Under the pieces are notes generated by a model that made no database searches, had not been told where the DNA came from, and worked only from the letters and a program-made list of their open reading frames with translations. The translations under genes were made by a program, and so were the position numbers. This document shows, piece after piece, positions 25,837 through 34,966 of a stretch of 64,000 bases of DNA. Source of the DNA: Fructobacillus evanidus (GTDB lineage Bacteria > Bacillota > Bacilli > Lactobacillales > Lactobacillaceae); NCBI RefSeq assembly GCF_963580165.1, contig NZ_CAUZLM010000007.1, positions 1 through 64,000 on the forward strand, in the 5' to 3' direction. The first letter of the stretch is position 1, and every line of letters begins with the position of its first letter.

Positions 25837-26145
25837 TTAGTTAAAGTTGACAAAGAAAAAGAAGAGATAAGTCAAGACAATCAAAACCGCCACAAAAATC
25901 ATGCCGCGGTTATAGCGGTATGCTAGGCGGTCCGTCTTACCTTTTTCCGTTAATTCACCATTTGATCCCAGTTCAAAGCGGCCCTTTTTGGTCAGGCGCA
26001 TCTCGGCTCGGTTCTCCGGTTCAACTACTGTGATTTCATCCGGATGAGCCTTTTCATATTCGCGTTCAACTTGCCTGCGCATCTTTGCCCGCTTCTTATC
26101 TTCACGACTTTGCCGTGACCGGGTGAAAAAATGATTATTTGCCAT
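25837..26145 (-). CDS. Small single-span membrane protein, unknown function
   Basis: One hundred and two residues: a strongly basic N-terminus (RSRQSREDKKRAKMRRQ), an acidic middle, and one C-terminal hydrophobic segment (GMIFVAVLIVLTYLFFFFV), so the bulk should face the cytoplasm. Its start overlaps the Nudix gene by 11 bases. The same position, between a Nudix hydrolase and mtnN, is filled by unnamed small genes in related bacteria. No function can be assigned. Confidence 0.75.
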   Translation of the reverse strand: MANNHFFTRSRQSREDKKRAKMRRQVEREYEKAHPDEITVVEPENRAEMRLTKKGRFELGSNGELTEKGKTDRLAYRYNRGMIFVAVLIVLTYLFFFFVNFN

Positions 26146-26710
26146 TTGTTAATCTCCAATTTGTCCAGTAGAAATAAGCCGTCAATGTTTTTTGATCATT
26201 GAGTTCGCCTCGTTGATAAAGCGCGGTCATTTCATCATAGGAAACCGTCAATAGGTCCAAGGATTCGCCGTGGTCCTGTGGCAGTTGTTCAGCATTTGTC
26301 AGAGCCGTCATATCTGTTGCCAGGTAAAGGGCAATTCTGGCATCCGTAAAGCCAATAGCTTCATAAACGGTCGCAAATTTAGTCAAAGAACCAGGATGGA
26401 AACGAATCTCTTCGTTTAATTCCCGGATAGCTGCCTGTCGTGCAGCTTCCCCTTCGTTCCCATGGTCGCGACTGTCTACTTTTCCAGCCGGAATTTCTAA
26501 GACAAAATCATCAGCTGCAGCGCGCCATTGACGAACTAAGATAGCGTGATCGGCATCTACTAATGGCAAGATGCCAACGGCCAAGGCGTGGTGCACGATA
26601 TCGCGTTGCGCCTGACTGCCGTCAGCAAGTTCCACCTGGCGTTTCTCAACAGAGAAAATCTTACCCTGGTAAACGTCCTGCTTTGATAAAAACCGTTCTT
26701 TTTCCGCCAT
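26135..26710 (-). CDS. nudF: Nudix hydrolase, ADP-ribose pyrophosphatase type
   Basis: Hydrolyses ADP-ribose or related nucleoside diphosphate sugars. The 191-residue protein has the Nudix helix with AAIRELNEEIRF near residue 97 (RELxEE core intact), an upstream FVLEIPAGKVD typical of the ADP-ribose group, and a downstream EAIGFTDARIALYLA. It starts two bases after csp. Confidence 0.88.
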   Translation of the reverse strand: MAEKERFLSKQDVYQGKIFSVEKRQVELADGSQAQRDIVHHALAVGILPLVDADHAILVRQWRAAADDFVLEIPAGKVDSRDHGNEGEAARQAAIRELNEEIRFHPGSLTKFATVYEAIGFTDARIALYLATDMTALTNAEQLPQDHGESLDLLTVSYDEMTALYQRGELNDQKTLTAYFYWTNWRLTNGK

Positions 26711-26712
26711 GC

Positions 26713-26928
26713 TTAGTCCTTTCCGTCAATAACCTGGACTTGAGCAGCTTGAAAAGCGTCCTTGCCTTGAACCAGGACGTAGGCAACTCGTTGCCCCTGG
26801 TGGAGAGATTTAAAACCATCTCCAGCAATGCCGTTAAAGTGGACGTAAACGTCCGGTCCCTTTTGATCGGGTGTGATATAGCCATAGCCGCGTTCGGCTT
26901 GCCAAATTTTTACTGTTCCATATTTCAT
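26713..26928 (-). CDS. csp: Cold-shock domain protein
   Basis: Single-stranded nucleic acid-binding protein of 71 residues. The OB fold begins MKYGTVKIWQAERGYGYI; the RNP1 core is GYGYITP rather than the usual KGFGFI, and RNP2 is VYVHF. The ATG at 26928 is preceded by TATAAT that ends seven bases upstream and by no ribosome-binding site, so its mRNA should be leaderless. It heads the set csp-nudF-small membrane protein-mtnN-ytpR-murC. Confidence 0.88.
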   Translation of the reverse strand: MKYGTVKIWQAERGYGYITPDQKGPDVYVHFNGIAGDGFKSLHQGQRVAYVLVQGKDAFQAAQVQVIDGKD

Positions 26929-26934
26929 AGCTCT

Positions 26935-26943
26935 ATTATAGCA
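26935..26943 (-). promoter_or_regulatory. Extended -10 box of csp, leaderless arrangement
   Basis: TGC-TATAAT on the minus strand; the A of the csp ATG is the seventh base after the hexamer. Confidence 0.65.
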
Positions 26944-27007
26944 AAAAACGGCCTGAATCGCTTGGTAAAAGTCTTCTTTCTGTAAAATCAGGAACGAAAT
27001 TTGCCAA

Positions 27008-27034
27008 CAAAAAAAGACGACCAAAGTCGTCTTT
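27008..27034 (-). terminator. Terminator of the purine permease gene
   Basis: Nine-bp AAAGACGAC/GTCGTCTTT stem with a T run on the minus strand, 16 bases after the permease stop. Confidence 0.88.
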
Positions 27035-27049
27035 CAATCCTGATTTGCT

Positions 27050-28501
27050 TTAAATAATCGCAATCAAGATAAAGTTAATTAAGAAGAAGGCGGTAATCAC
27101 TAACAAAATTGGTGACAACGTCTTGAATTGCTTTTGAACAATCTTAACCACGATATAGAAGATAAAGCCGGCGGCAATTCCATAAGAAATTGAATAAGAG
27201 AAGGCCATGAAAATTGAGGTAAAGAAGGCTGGCAAGGCAACTGCCAAGTCCGCCCAATCGATCTTCTTGAATTCGGCCATCATCATGATTCCAACTACAA
27301 TCAAAAGTGGTGCGATGGCGGCCGTTGGTACGATTGATACCAATGGTGCCAAGAAAAGCATAAGCAAGAAGCCAACGGAAGTCACCACGTTGGCCAAACC
27401 AGTTCGGCCACCCGCAGCGACCCCGGTCGCTGATTCAATAAAGGTCGTTGTATTCGAAGTTCCAACAGCCCCAGCCAAGGTTGTCGTAAAGGTATCAACG
27501 ACCAAGGCCTTATCCATCTTAGAATTGAAGGAATTATCGGCAACGAACGCTTCTTGGTCTTCCTTGGAGAAGATACCAGTCTGGTTACCAATTCCAATCA
27601 AGGTTCCAATGGCATCAAACAAGCCAGTCAAGCCCATGGCGAAAATCGTGACGACTGCCAAAATAGTCTTTTGCCAAGTACCAAAGAGCGACTGCATGCC
27701 GTGTGGCCCAAAGGCAGCACCAAAGGTTGATGAAAATTCAGAAAAGGCGTGTGGCAAAGAAGTGGCTGCTGACATATGCACGTCTGTCACACCCATTGGG
27801 ATACCAATCAAAGTCGTTGCAACCAACGTAATCAAGAATGCGCCTGGGACCTTTTTAATCAACATAAAGGTCAACAACAGCAAGCCAATCAAGGCCAAAA
27901 GTGCTGGTGATTGCGTAAACTTTGTTAATTCTGGCGTTACCCCGCCAGAGGCCAACAATGAAGTCAATGGTCCGTGAACTGACCCACCGTTATAGGCCTT
28001 ATCATTAACGGTAATCAAGTTGTTGCCATCAATCACAAAGTTGATGAAGCCGGCATTCTTCAAACCAATATAGGTCACGAAGACGCCTAACCCACCACCG
28101 ATTGCTGCCTTTAACTCAGTTGGAATGGCCTTCACAATTGCTTGACGACCATGGGTCAACGTAATGATGACATCCAAGATTCCAACCAAGAAGACGATGG
28201 CCAAAGCCTGCTGCCACTTAAAGCCAAAGCCAAAGACGATGGTATAAGTGAAATAGGCCTGCATCCCGATTCCAGGAGCTAAGGCAAAGGGAACGTTGGC
28301 ATACAAGCCCATCGCCAAGGTTCCAAAAACGGCAACGATAATGGCTGCCACGAAGACAGCCAAAGCTGGCATCCCCGTTTGTCCCAAAATTTGTGGGTTC
28401 AAGAAGAAAATGTAAGCCATGGACACGAAAGTCGTAATCCCGGCAACCACTTCACGGCGCACCGTGGTGTTGTTTTCCTTGAGTTTAAAAAATGATTGCA
28501 T
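27050..28501 (-). CDS. NCS2-family purine permease (AzgA/PbuG group)
   Basis: Proton-coupled uptake of hypoxanthine, guanine or adenine. The 483-residue protein has 12-14 membrane segments. It opens with FFKLKENNTTVRREVVAGI and has FVSMAYIFFLNP, APGIGMQAYF and GIGNQTGIF, which match the AzgA-like branch rather than the uracil/xanthine branch. Purine specificity is thus likely, the exact base uncertain. No purine riboswitch is seen upstream. A five-bp hairpin (28507-28525) separates the best ribosome-binding site from the ATG. Confidence 0.9.
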   Translation of the reverse strand: MQSFFKLKENNTTVRREVVAGITTFVSMAYIFFLNPQILGQTGMPALAVFVAAIIVAVFGTLAMGLYANVPFALAPGIGMQAYFTYTIVFGFGFKWQQALAIVFLVGILDVIITLTHGRQAIVKAIPTELKAAIGGGLGVFVTYIGLKNAGFINFVIDGNNLITVNDKAYNGGSVHGPLTSLLASGGVTPELTKFTQSPALLALIGLLLLTFMLIKKVPGAFLITLVATTLIGIPMGVTDVHMSAATSLPHAFSEFSSTFGAAFGPHGMQSLFGTWQKTILAVVTIFAMGLTGLFDAIGTLIGIGNQTGIFSKEDQEAFVADNSFNSKMDKALVVDTFTTTLAGAVGTSNTTTFIESATGVAAGGRTGLANVVTSVGFLLMLFLAPLVSIVPTAAIAPLLIVVGIMMMAEFKKIDWADLAVALPAFFTSIFMAFSYSISYGIAAGFIFYIVVKIVQKQFKTLSPILLVITAFFLINFILIAII

Positions 28502-28589
28502 GATATCCGGCTGGCAAAGCGCCGGCTCCTTTTCTTATTTTTTTGATAACTGCTGATATCCGCCACAGCAGTGGTGCACTTTTGTCTTA

Positions 28590-28790
28590 ACTATCTCACG
28601 GTCCTGCTGAAAAATCAAACATTAACGTTCTGACAGTCTTGCTTTAAAAGCAGACGTTGACTATCTGGTGGCCTTGCCTAGAAAAAACGTAACCTGTCTG
28701 ACTGCCCTACTTGAAAATCAAGTATTAACCGCCGGACAGCCCTATCTAAAAAGTAGACACGAACTATCTCTGATGGCCCTACTTAAAAAT
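28590..28790. repeat. Degenerate ~35-bp repeats between polC and the permease gene
   Basis: About six loosely similar units, each with a CTATCT/CTGTCT-like start, a GGCCCTAC-like middle and an A-rich mini-hairpin such as CTTGAAAATCAAG or TGCTTTAAAAGCA. The last unit runs into the final codons of polC. Similarity was judged by eye only. Confidence 0.5.
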
Positions 28791-31700
28791 CAAACAAAGA
28801 CAACTGATTTTCATCCGGTAAGTCCGAGATGACCGAGTGCAACGTTAAGAACTCGATAATAGTCTGGGAAACCTTGCCCCGCTTCTTCAAGTCTTCTTTA
28901 CTGATAAACTTCTTTTCAGCGCGGGCCGCCACAATTTGCTTGGCCACGTTATCACCCAAACCAGGAATCGTTGAGAACGGTGGGATTAATTCATTACCAT
29001 CAATGACCCAATCCGTCGCTTCTGATCGATAAAGGTCAACCATCTTAAAGGAAATTCCTCGTTCTAGCGCTTCATTGGCCATTTCCAAGACAGTCTGCAG
29101 GTCTTGGTCACCCTTGGTGGCATCATTACCGAGGTCACGAATCTTGGCGATGGCTGATTTAACCGCTTCCTTACCGCGAGCCATGGCAACCACATCAAAG
29201 GCTGAGGCACGGACTGAGAAATAAGTCGCGTAATAGACCGCCGGGAAGTAAACCTTAAAGTAGGCAATCCGCAATGCCATCAACACATAGGCCGCCGCGT
29301 GGGCCCGGGGGAACATATACTTAATCTTCAAACAAGATTCGATATACCACTCCGGCACCTCATGCTTGCGCATCAGTGCCTGGTACTCATCGGTAATACC
29401 CTTACCCTTTCGAACCTTTTCCATAATGTTAAAGGCATCTTCAGAAGGCAGGCCATAGCCGATTAAATCAGTCATGATTTTATCACGGGTTCCAATCACC
29501 GTTGCGATTGTCGCTGTTCCGTTTTCAACCAAGTCGTGGGCGTTACCCAGCCACACATCCGTTCCGTGGGACAAACCAGAAATCTGTAACAATTCCGAAT
29601 AGGTATGTGGTTGCGTGTCTTCCAACATCCCCCGCACAAAGTTCGTTCCAAATTCCGGCAACCCAAGGGTTCCGGTCTTCGAATTAATTTGCTCAGGGGT
29701 CACCCCTAAGGCCTCGGTTGAGGTAAAGAGACTCAAAACACCTGGGTCATTAGCTGGAATTGACTGTGGGTCAATCCCGGACAAATCCTTCAGCGTCCGG
29801 ACCATCGTGGGATCATCATGTCCCAGAATATCCATCTTCAAAAGGTTATCGTGAATCGAATGGTAATCCATGTGGGTGGTTTGCCACAAGGCCGTTTGGT
29901 CATCGGCTGGGTATTGTACTGGGGTGAAATCATAAATATCATAGTCGGCTGGGACAATCAGGATACCACCGGGATGTTGCCCAGTCGTCCGCTTGACCCC
30001 GGTAATACCGGAAGCCAACCGTTCTACTTCGACGCCACGGTAGTGCTTATCATGGTCACGTTCATAGGCCTTCACATAACCAAAAGCCGTCTTTTCAGCC
30101 ACGGTCGCAATCGTGCCGGCACGGTAAACCTTCTTCTCACCGAACATCACCTTCATATAATTATGGGCAATCGGCTGGTAGTCACCTGAGAAGTTCAAAT
30201 CGATATCGGGCACCTTATTTCCGGTGAAGCCCATGAAGGTTTCGAAAGGAATATTTTGCCCATCACCGATGAGCATTTCACCAGGGTGGTTTGGGTCTTC
30301 CTTGTCGGGCAAATCATAGCCCGAACCATACTTTTTTTCATCGGCTAACTCAAAGTAATCGCCATGAGCCGACCGATAATGTGGTGGCAAGGGATTCACT
30401 TCGGTAATTCCAGACATCGTGGCCACGAAAGACGATCCAACCGAACCACGAGAACCAACCAGGTAGCCGTCCTTATTGGACTTGGCTACCAGGCGTTGGG
30501 CAATCATATAGTGCGGCGCAAAGCCGTTACCGATGATTGACTTCAACTCCCGGTCAATTCGTTCCTGAATCAACTCAGGCAGTGGGTCGCCATAAGCTTC
30601 CTTGGCAGCAGCAAAGGTCTTCTCGCGCAATTCATCACCGGCTTCTGGAATCTTTGGTGGGAATGATCCCTCCTTCAATGGTGAAATATCCTCCACCTGA
30701 TTTGCAATGGCGTGTGTGTTTGTAATGACAACTTGCTTGGCCTCATCCTCGCCCAAGAAAGCAAACTGATCAAGCAAGTCCTGGGTCGTCCGGAAGTGCA
30801 AATCCGGCAAGTTTGTCCGGTTCAACGGATTTCCTGGTTGTGACCCAATCAGAATGCTTCGATAAATTTTATCTTCGGGGTTCGTATACTTGACGTCGCC
30901 CGTTACCGCAACCGGCTTATTCAATTCCTGACCAAGCTGAATCATTTCCTTGATCAGCTTTTCCAGCTTACTTTTATTGGCAATCAGTTGGCTATCCAAC
31001 ATTGGTTGGTAGTTTGCCAGTGGCTGAATTTCCAAGTAGTCATAAAAGGCAGCCTTCTTCTTAGCCGCTTGATACCCCTTTTCAATCAGCGTGACGATCA
31101 CATCACCATCAGTATCACCGGTTCCAATCAACAGCCCCTCCCGATATTTAACCAGAACGGACCGCGGAATTCGTGGCACCTTGTTAAAGTAGAGGACGTT
31201 TGATTCCGAAACCAGGCGATACAGATTTTTTAGGCCAGTCTCATTTTGCACCAAGACAGACAGGTGGAATGGCCGGCCATGACGCCAAGCCCCACCATCG
31301 AGCATATGGTCGTTTAACTGATTCAGGTTTGATAGATCAAAGCGTTCCTTAGCCTCTTTTAGTAACTTCCAAGCCAAGTGACCGGTCGTTTCGGCATCGT
31401 AAATGGCGCGGTGGGCCTGCTCCAACTCGATACTAAACTTCTTGGCTAAAGTACCCAAACGATAAGACTTATAGTCGGGATACAGCCAACGCGTTAGGGT
31501 CAACGTATCGATCACAGGATTTGAAATTGCTTCTTCACCATATCGGTCATAGGTAGCATTCAAGAAGTCCACATCAAAAGTCACGTTATGACCAATCAAA
31601 ATCGTCCCAGCGGACCATTCCCGAAAGGCATTAATCACATCCTTTTCGGGCTTGGCGTTAGCCACCATGGCATCGGTAATCGACGTTAAGTTCGTCGTAA

Positions 31701-33096
31701 ATTCGGACAGTGGGAAGCCAGGGTTGATATATTCTGAGAACTTGTCAACCACGTTCCCCAGTTCCATCTTCACGGCCGATAATTCAATAATTCGGTCCGA
31801 AACGGCCGACAACCCCGTCGTTTCCAAATCGAAGGCGACGTAGGTTTGGTCCTTGGCCAAGAGGTCTAAGTCCTTGGTGTTATAGGCAATCGGATCACCA
31901 TCCTCAACGACGTTGGCTTCCATACCATAAATCATTTTCAAATTATGCTTTTTGGCCGCAGCAATCGCCGTTGGATACCCTTGAACGTTGCCGTTGTCCA
32001 TGACCGCCAGCGTCGTCTGGCCCCAGTTTTCAGCCAAGCCAGCCAAGCCGTTAAAATCAGTGACCGCATCCATCCCAGACATATTGGTATGGGCATGCAG
32101 TTCGATGCGCTTTTCCTCGCCCTCATAGGGTTCGGCTCGCTTTTCGTGGTCAACGACTTGAAGGTCATAGATGTTTAAGGCTAATTCACGAGCGTAGGTA
32201 TCCTCTTGCACGTTTCCACGGACCTTAACCCACTGACCCGCCTTTAATTGATCGAAGACGGCCTCGTCCTGCTCATTATTTGAAAACTTCTTCGCCGTAA
32301 TTGATGAAGAGTAGTCCGTAATCTTTAAGGTCATTAATTTACGACCGGACCGAAGTTCGCGAACTTCATCGGCAAAGACAAACCCTTCAACGACGACCCG
32401 CGACTCCTCACCATCAATTTCCTCTAAGCGAGTGACTGGGATATCAGCGTTGATGGCGCGGCCAAGGCGCAGTGCAACCCCAGATGCAGACTTCTTTGGC
32501 TTGGCCGCATTGGCCTTTTCAATGGCCTGATTGATACTTTCTTGAACAGCCTGATGGTGAGACTGGTAATCTTGCGACAACTTTTCCTGCATCTTTTCGT
32601 CGACTTGGATGGCAAAGGTCAAATCAGGCAAGCCAAAGCTTTGATAGACTGCTTGCAATTCAGCCAAAACATTCTTCGTCATGGCAGCAGCCAAATTAGG
32701 CATTGCCGTGGCAATCAATACCTGACGGTCTTTCGCCAAATTGATTTGCGAAGAAGCCGCTAACTGTTGCCCAACGGCAAACGGCAAACTGGTTTTGGTC
32801 AAGGCTAAGTGAAAATAGTCTCGAATCACTTCGTCGCTAACCGTTGTATTAGCGGCTTCAATGGCCAAATCAACTGAGGAAACGTGTTGGAAATTTCCTT
32901 TCAGACCTTGGGAAAAACTCAGGTATACCTGGAAGGGCAAAACCTGATTTAACGCCAAGACAAAGCGCCAAGACTTTTCAACCGGATTAACCTCAACCGC
33001 CTTTAAGTACCCACCTTGAAAATACGCCCGGTTCTCTTCCCCTTGCTTCGTTTGGGTCAGTAATTGTTCTAATTGTTCTTTTGGGCTCAGCGGCAT
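28783..33096 (-). CDS. polC: DNA polymerase III, PolC type
   Basis: Main replicative polymerase of low-GC Gram-positives, 1437 residues. Domain order: N-terminal domain, OB fold (about 215-310, ESRVVVEGFVF), first half of the PHP domain (ELHAHTNMSGMDAVTDF), a proofreading exonuclease inserted at about 420-585 (VAFDLETTGLSAVSDRIIEL, GHNVTFDVDFL), rest of PHP, and the polymerase core with PDIDLNFSGDYQ and the finger/thumb motif MFPRAHAAAYVLMALRIAYF. In PHP motif II the usual TDHG reads MDNG, losing the metal-binding His. The gene ends in a LSLFDF beta-clamp-binding peptide. It follows proS after a terminator. Confidence 0.96.
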   Translation of the reverse strand: MPLSPKEQLEQLLTQTKQGEENRAYFQGGYLKAVEVNPVEKSWRFVLALNQVLPFQVYLSFSQGLKGNFQHVSSVDLAIEAANTTVSDEVIRDYFHLALTKTSLPFAVGQQLAASSQINLAKDRQVLIATAMPNLAAAMTKNVLAELQAVYQSFGLPDLTFAIQVDEKMQEKLSQDYQSHHQAVQESINQAIEKANAAKPKKSASGVALRLGRAINADIPVTRLEEIDGEESRVVVEGFVFADEVRELRSGRKLMTLKITDYSSSITAKKFSNNEQDEAVFDQLKAGQWVKVRGNVQEDTYARELALNIYDLQVVDHEKRAEPYEGEEKRIELHAHTNMSGMDAVTDFNGLAGLAENWGQTTLAVMDNGNVQGYPTAIAAAKKHNLKMIYGMEANVVEDGDPIAYNTKDLDLLAKDQTYVAFDLETTGLSAVSDRIIELSAVKMELGNVVDKFSEYINPGFPLSEFTTNLTSITDAMVANAKPEKDVINAFREWSAGTILIGHNVTFDVDFLNATYDRYGEEAISNPVIDTLTLTRWLYPDYKSYRLGTLAKKFSIELEQAHRAIYDAETTGHLAWKLLKEAKERFDLSNLNQLNDHMLDGGAWRHGRPFHLSVLVQNETGLKNLYRLVSESNVLYFNKVPRIPRSVLVKYREGLLIGTGDTDGDVIVTLIEKGYQAAKKKAAFYDYLEIQPLANYQPMLDSQLIANKSKLEKLIKEMIQLGQELNKPVAVTGDVKYTNPEDKIYRSILIGSQPGNPLNRTNLPDLHFRTTQDLLDQFAFLGEDEAKQVVITNTHAIANQVEDISPLKEGSFPPKIPEAGDELREKTFAAAKEAYGDPLPELIQERIDRELKSIIGNGFAPHYMIAQRLVAKSNKDGYLVGSRGSVGSSFVATMSGITEVNPLPPHYRSAHGDYFELADEKKYGSGYDLPDKEDPNHPGEMLIGDGQNIPFETFMGFTGNKVPDIDLNFSGDYQPIAHNYMKVMFGEKKVYRAGTIATVAEKTAFGYVKAYERDHDKHYRGVEVERLASGITGVKRTTGQHPGGILIVPADYDIYDFTPVQYPADDQTALWQTTHMDYHSIHDNLLKMDILGHDDPTMVRTLKDLSGIDPQSIPANDPGVLSLFTSTEALGVTPEQINSKTGTLGLPEFGTNFVRGMLEDTQPHTYSELLQISGLSHGTDVWLGNAHDLVENGTATIATVIGTRDKIMTDLIGYGLPSEDAFNIMEKVRKGKGITDEYQALMRKHEVPEWYIESCLKIKYMFPRAHAAAYVLMALRIAYFKVYFPAVYYATYFSVRASAFDVVAMARGKEAVKSAIAKIRDLGNDATKGDQDLQTVLEMANEALERGISFKMVDLYRSEATDWVIDGNELIPPFSTIPGLGDNVAKQIVAARAEKKFISKEDLKKRGKVSQTIIEFLTLHSVISDLPDENQLSLFDF

Positions 33097-33119
33097 ACAA
33101 AAACCTTTCTATGACAGCA

Positions 33120-33145
33120 AAAAGCCGATCTACATCGGCTTTTTG
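33120..33145 (-). terminator. Terminator between proS and polC
   Basis: Eleven-bp AAAAAGCCGAT/ATCGGCTTTTT stem with a CTAC loop, seven bases after the proS stop; polC would depend on read-through or a promoter in this gap of 55 bases. Confidence 0.85.
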
Positions 33146-33151
33146 TCAAAC

Positions 33152-34888
33152 TTACTGTGCATCTTCTTGCCCATCTAATAAGACGGCAATCGATTCATTT
33201 ACTTCTGAAATACGCATTTCAAATTCAGATTGGGTACCACGAACAGTGACTTCCACAATCCCTTCACCGGCCTTCTTACCAATCGTAATGCGGATTGGCA
33301 AACCAATCAAATCAGCATCGGCGAACTTGACACCTGGACGTTCCTTACGGTCATCAACCAAGACTTCTAATCCTTGGTCAGTCAATGAAGCTTCCAATTC
33401 AGCCGTGACCTTGGCCTGGTCATCATCCTTCAAGTTGATGGGCACAAGGTGAACATCGAATGGCGCAACGCTTGCTGGCCAAACCAATCCCTTGTCGTCA
33501 CTCTTTTGTTCTGCAATTGCTGCCAACAAACGAGAAACACCAATGCCATAAGAACCCATAATCATGTCGGTATTGCGGCCATTTTCATCAAGCACTTGGG
33601 CACCCAAGGCCTTTGAATACTTTGTTCCTAATTTGAAAATGTGGCCAATTTCGATTCCCTTGGTGAATTGTAGCTTTCCCTTACCGTCAACGGAAAGGTC
33701 CCCTTCCTTGGCTGTTCGGAAATCAGCAACCTGGTCATCAGCCAATTCAACATCTCGACCCCAGTTCACGTTCAAGAGGTGCTTGCCATCTTCATTGGCT
33801 CCTGCGGCAAAGTTGACCAAATCAGCGGCACGCTCGTCAACTAGTAATTGAACGTTTTCTGGCAAACCAACTGGTCCTAATGAGCCAAATGATGCCCCAA
33901 CAGTTTCCTTAACCAATCCTTCATCGGCCAATTCAACTTCTGGATAGCCCAAATGATTTTGGACCTTAACCAAGTTCACTTCAAAGTCACCAGTTGTCAC
34001 AACAGCAACCAAGTCTTGGTCAGGAGTGATAACCATGATTGTCTTCACTAGTTGAGCAGGATCTTCATCCAAAAGTTCTGCTAATTCTGCAATCGTTTTT
34101 GCATTTGGCGTATCAATCTTTTGTAATTCAGCTAATTCTTGACCCTCTTGTGGATTTTCCTGGCGAACATAAGCATCCTTGGCCATTTCCAAGTTAGCTG
34201 CATATTCGCTTTGATCAGAATAAACAATCGTGTCTTCCCCAGCAGCTGCGGGTGCTGAGAATTCCTTTGAATCAGAACCACCCATGGCACCAGCATCACC
34301 AACGATTACCCGGTAATCAATGCCAATTCGATCAAAGATCTTCACGTAAGCTGCTTCCATCTTCGTAAAGGCAGCATCCAAACCAGCTTGATCAGCTGAG
34401 AATGAATAAGCATCCTTCATAATGAATTCACGCGTCCGCAAAAGGCCAAAACGTGGGCGACCTTCATCACGGAACTTGGCTTGAATTTGATAAACCAATA
34501 ATGGTAACTTTTTATAAGACTTCACATCGTTAGCAAAAAGTTCCGTAAAGGTCTCTTCATGCGTTGGGCCCAAGATAAAATCACGGTCCTGACGGTTCTT
34601 AAACTTATATAAATCTTGGCCATAAGTAGCATAACGGCCTGACCGCTCCCACAATTCAGCAGGCAAAACTTCAGGCACCAACATTTCGTTGGCATCAACC
34701 GCATCCATTTCCTCACGGATGATGGCTTCAATTTTGTTCAACACACGCTTTGCCAATGGTAAGTAAGCAAACATCCCAGCCGTAACGGGTCGGATGTAAC
34801 CGGCCTTCAAGAGCAATTGATGTGATTTTACTTCGGCGTCAGCGGGAATCTCCCGCAAGGTTGGCATGAAAAGCTGTGATTGTTTCAT
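33152..34888 (-). CDS. proS: Prolyl-tRNA synthetase
   Basis: Class II synthetase charging tRNA-Pro, 578 residues. The start MKQSQLFMPTLREIP at 34888 is the family's canonical N-terminus and has AAGGA upstream; a longer in-frame start is discarded. Motif 2 RTREFIMKDAYSF, the bacterial editing (INS) domain at about 225-390 and motif 3 GSYGIGVSRLLAA are present. It follows rseP by 78 bases. Confidence 0.95.
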   Translation of the reverse strand: MKQSQLFMPTLREIPADAEVKSHQLLLKAGYIRPVTAGMFAYLPLAKRVLNKIEAIIREEMDAVDANEMLVPEVLPAELWERSGRYATYGQDLYKFKNRQDRDFILGPTHEETFTELFANDVKSYKKLPLLVYQIQAKFRDEGRPRFGLLRTREFIMKDAYSFSADQAGLDAAFTKMEAAYVKIFDRIGIDYRVIVGDAGAMGGSDSKEFSAPAAAGEDTIVYSDQSEYAANLEMAKDAYVRQENPQEGQELAELQKIDTPNAKTIAELAELLDEDPAQLVKTIMVITPDQDLVAVVTTGDFEVNLVKVQNHLGYPEVELADEGLVKETVGASFGSLGPVGLPENVQLLVDERAADLVNFAAGANEDGKHLLNVNWGRDVELADDQVADFRTAKEGDLSVDGKGKLQFTKGIEIGHIFKLGTKYSKALGAQVLDENGRNTDMIMGSYGIGVSRLLAAIAEQKSDDKGLVWPASVAPFDVHLVPINLKDDDQAKVTAELEASLTDQGLEVLVDDRKERPGVKFADADLIGLPIRITIGKKAGEGIVEVTVRGTQSEFEMRISEVNESIAVLLDGQEDAQ

Positions 34889-34966
34889 AAAGTCCTTCTT
34901 TCGACTAATTTTAATTAATAGGCAATGGCCTGTCATGAAAAAGCGAATAACATTATTTGTAAATCA

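Noticed and set aside
27207..27977. Long plus-strand open frame of 256 codons
   Set aside because: Antisense to the purine permease gene; an artefact of its codon bias.
28502..28790. Purine riboswitch for the permease
   Set aside because: None of the conserved purine-aptamer loop sequences is present.
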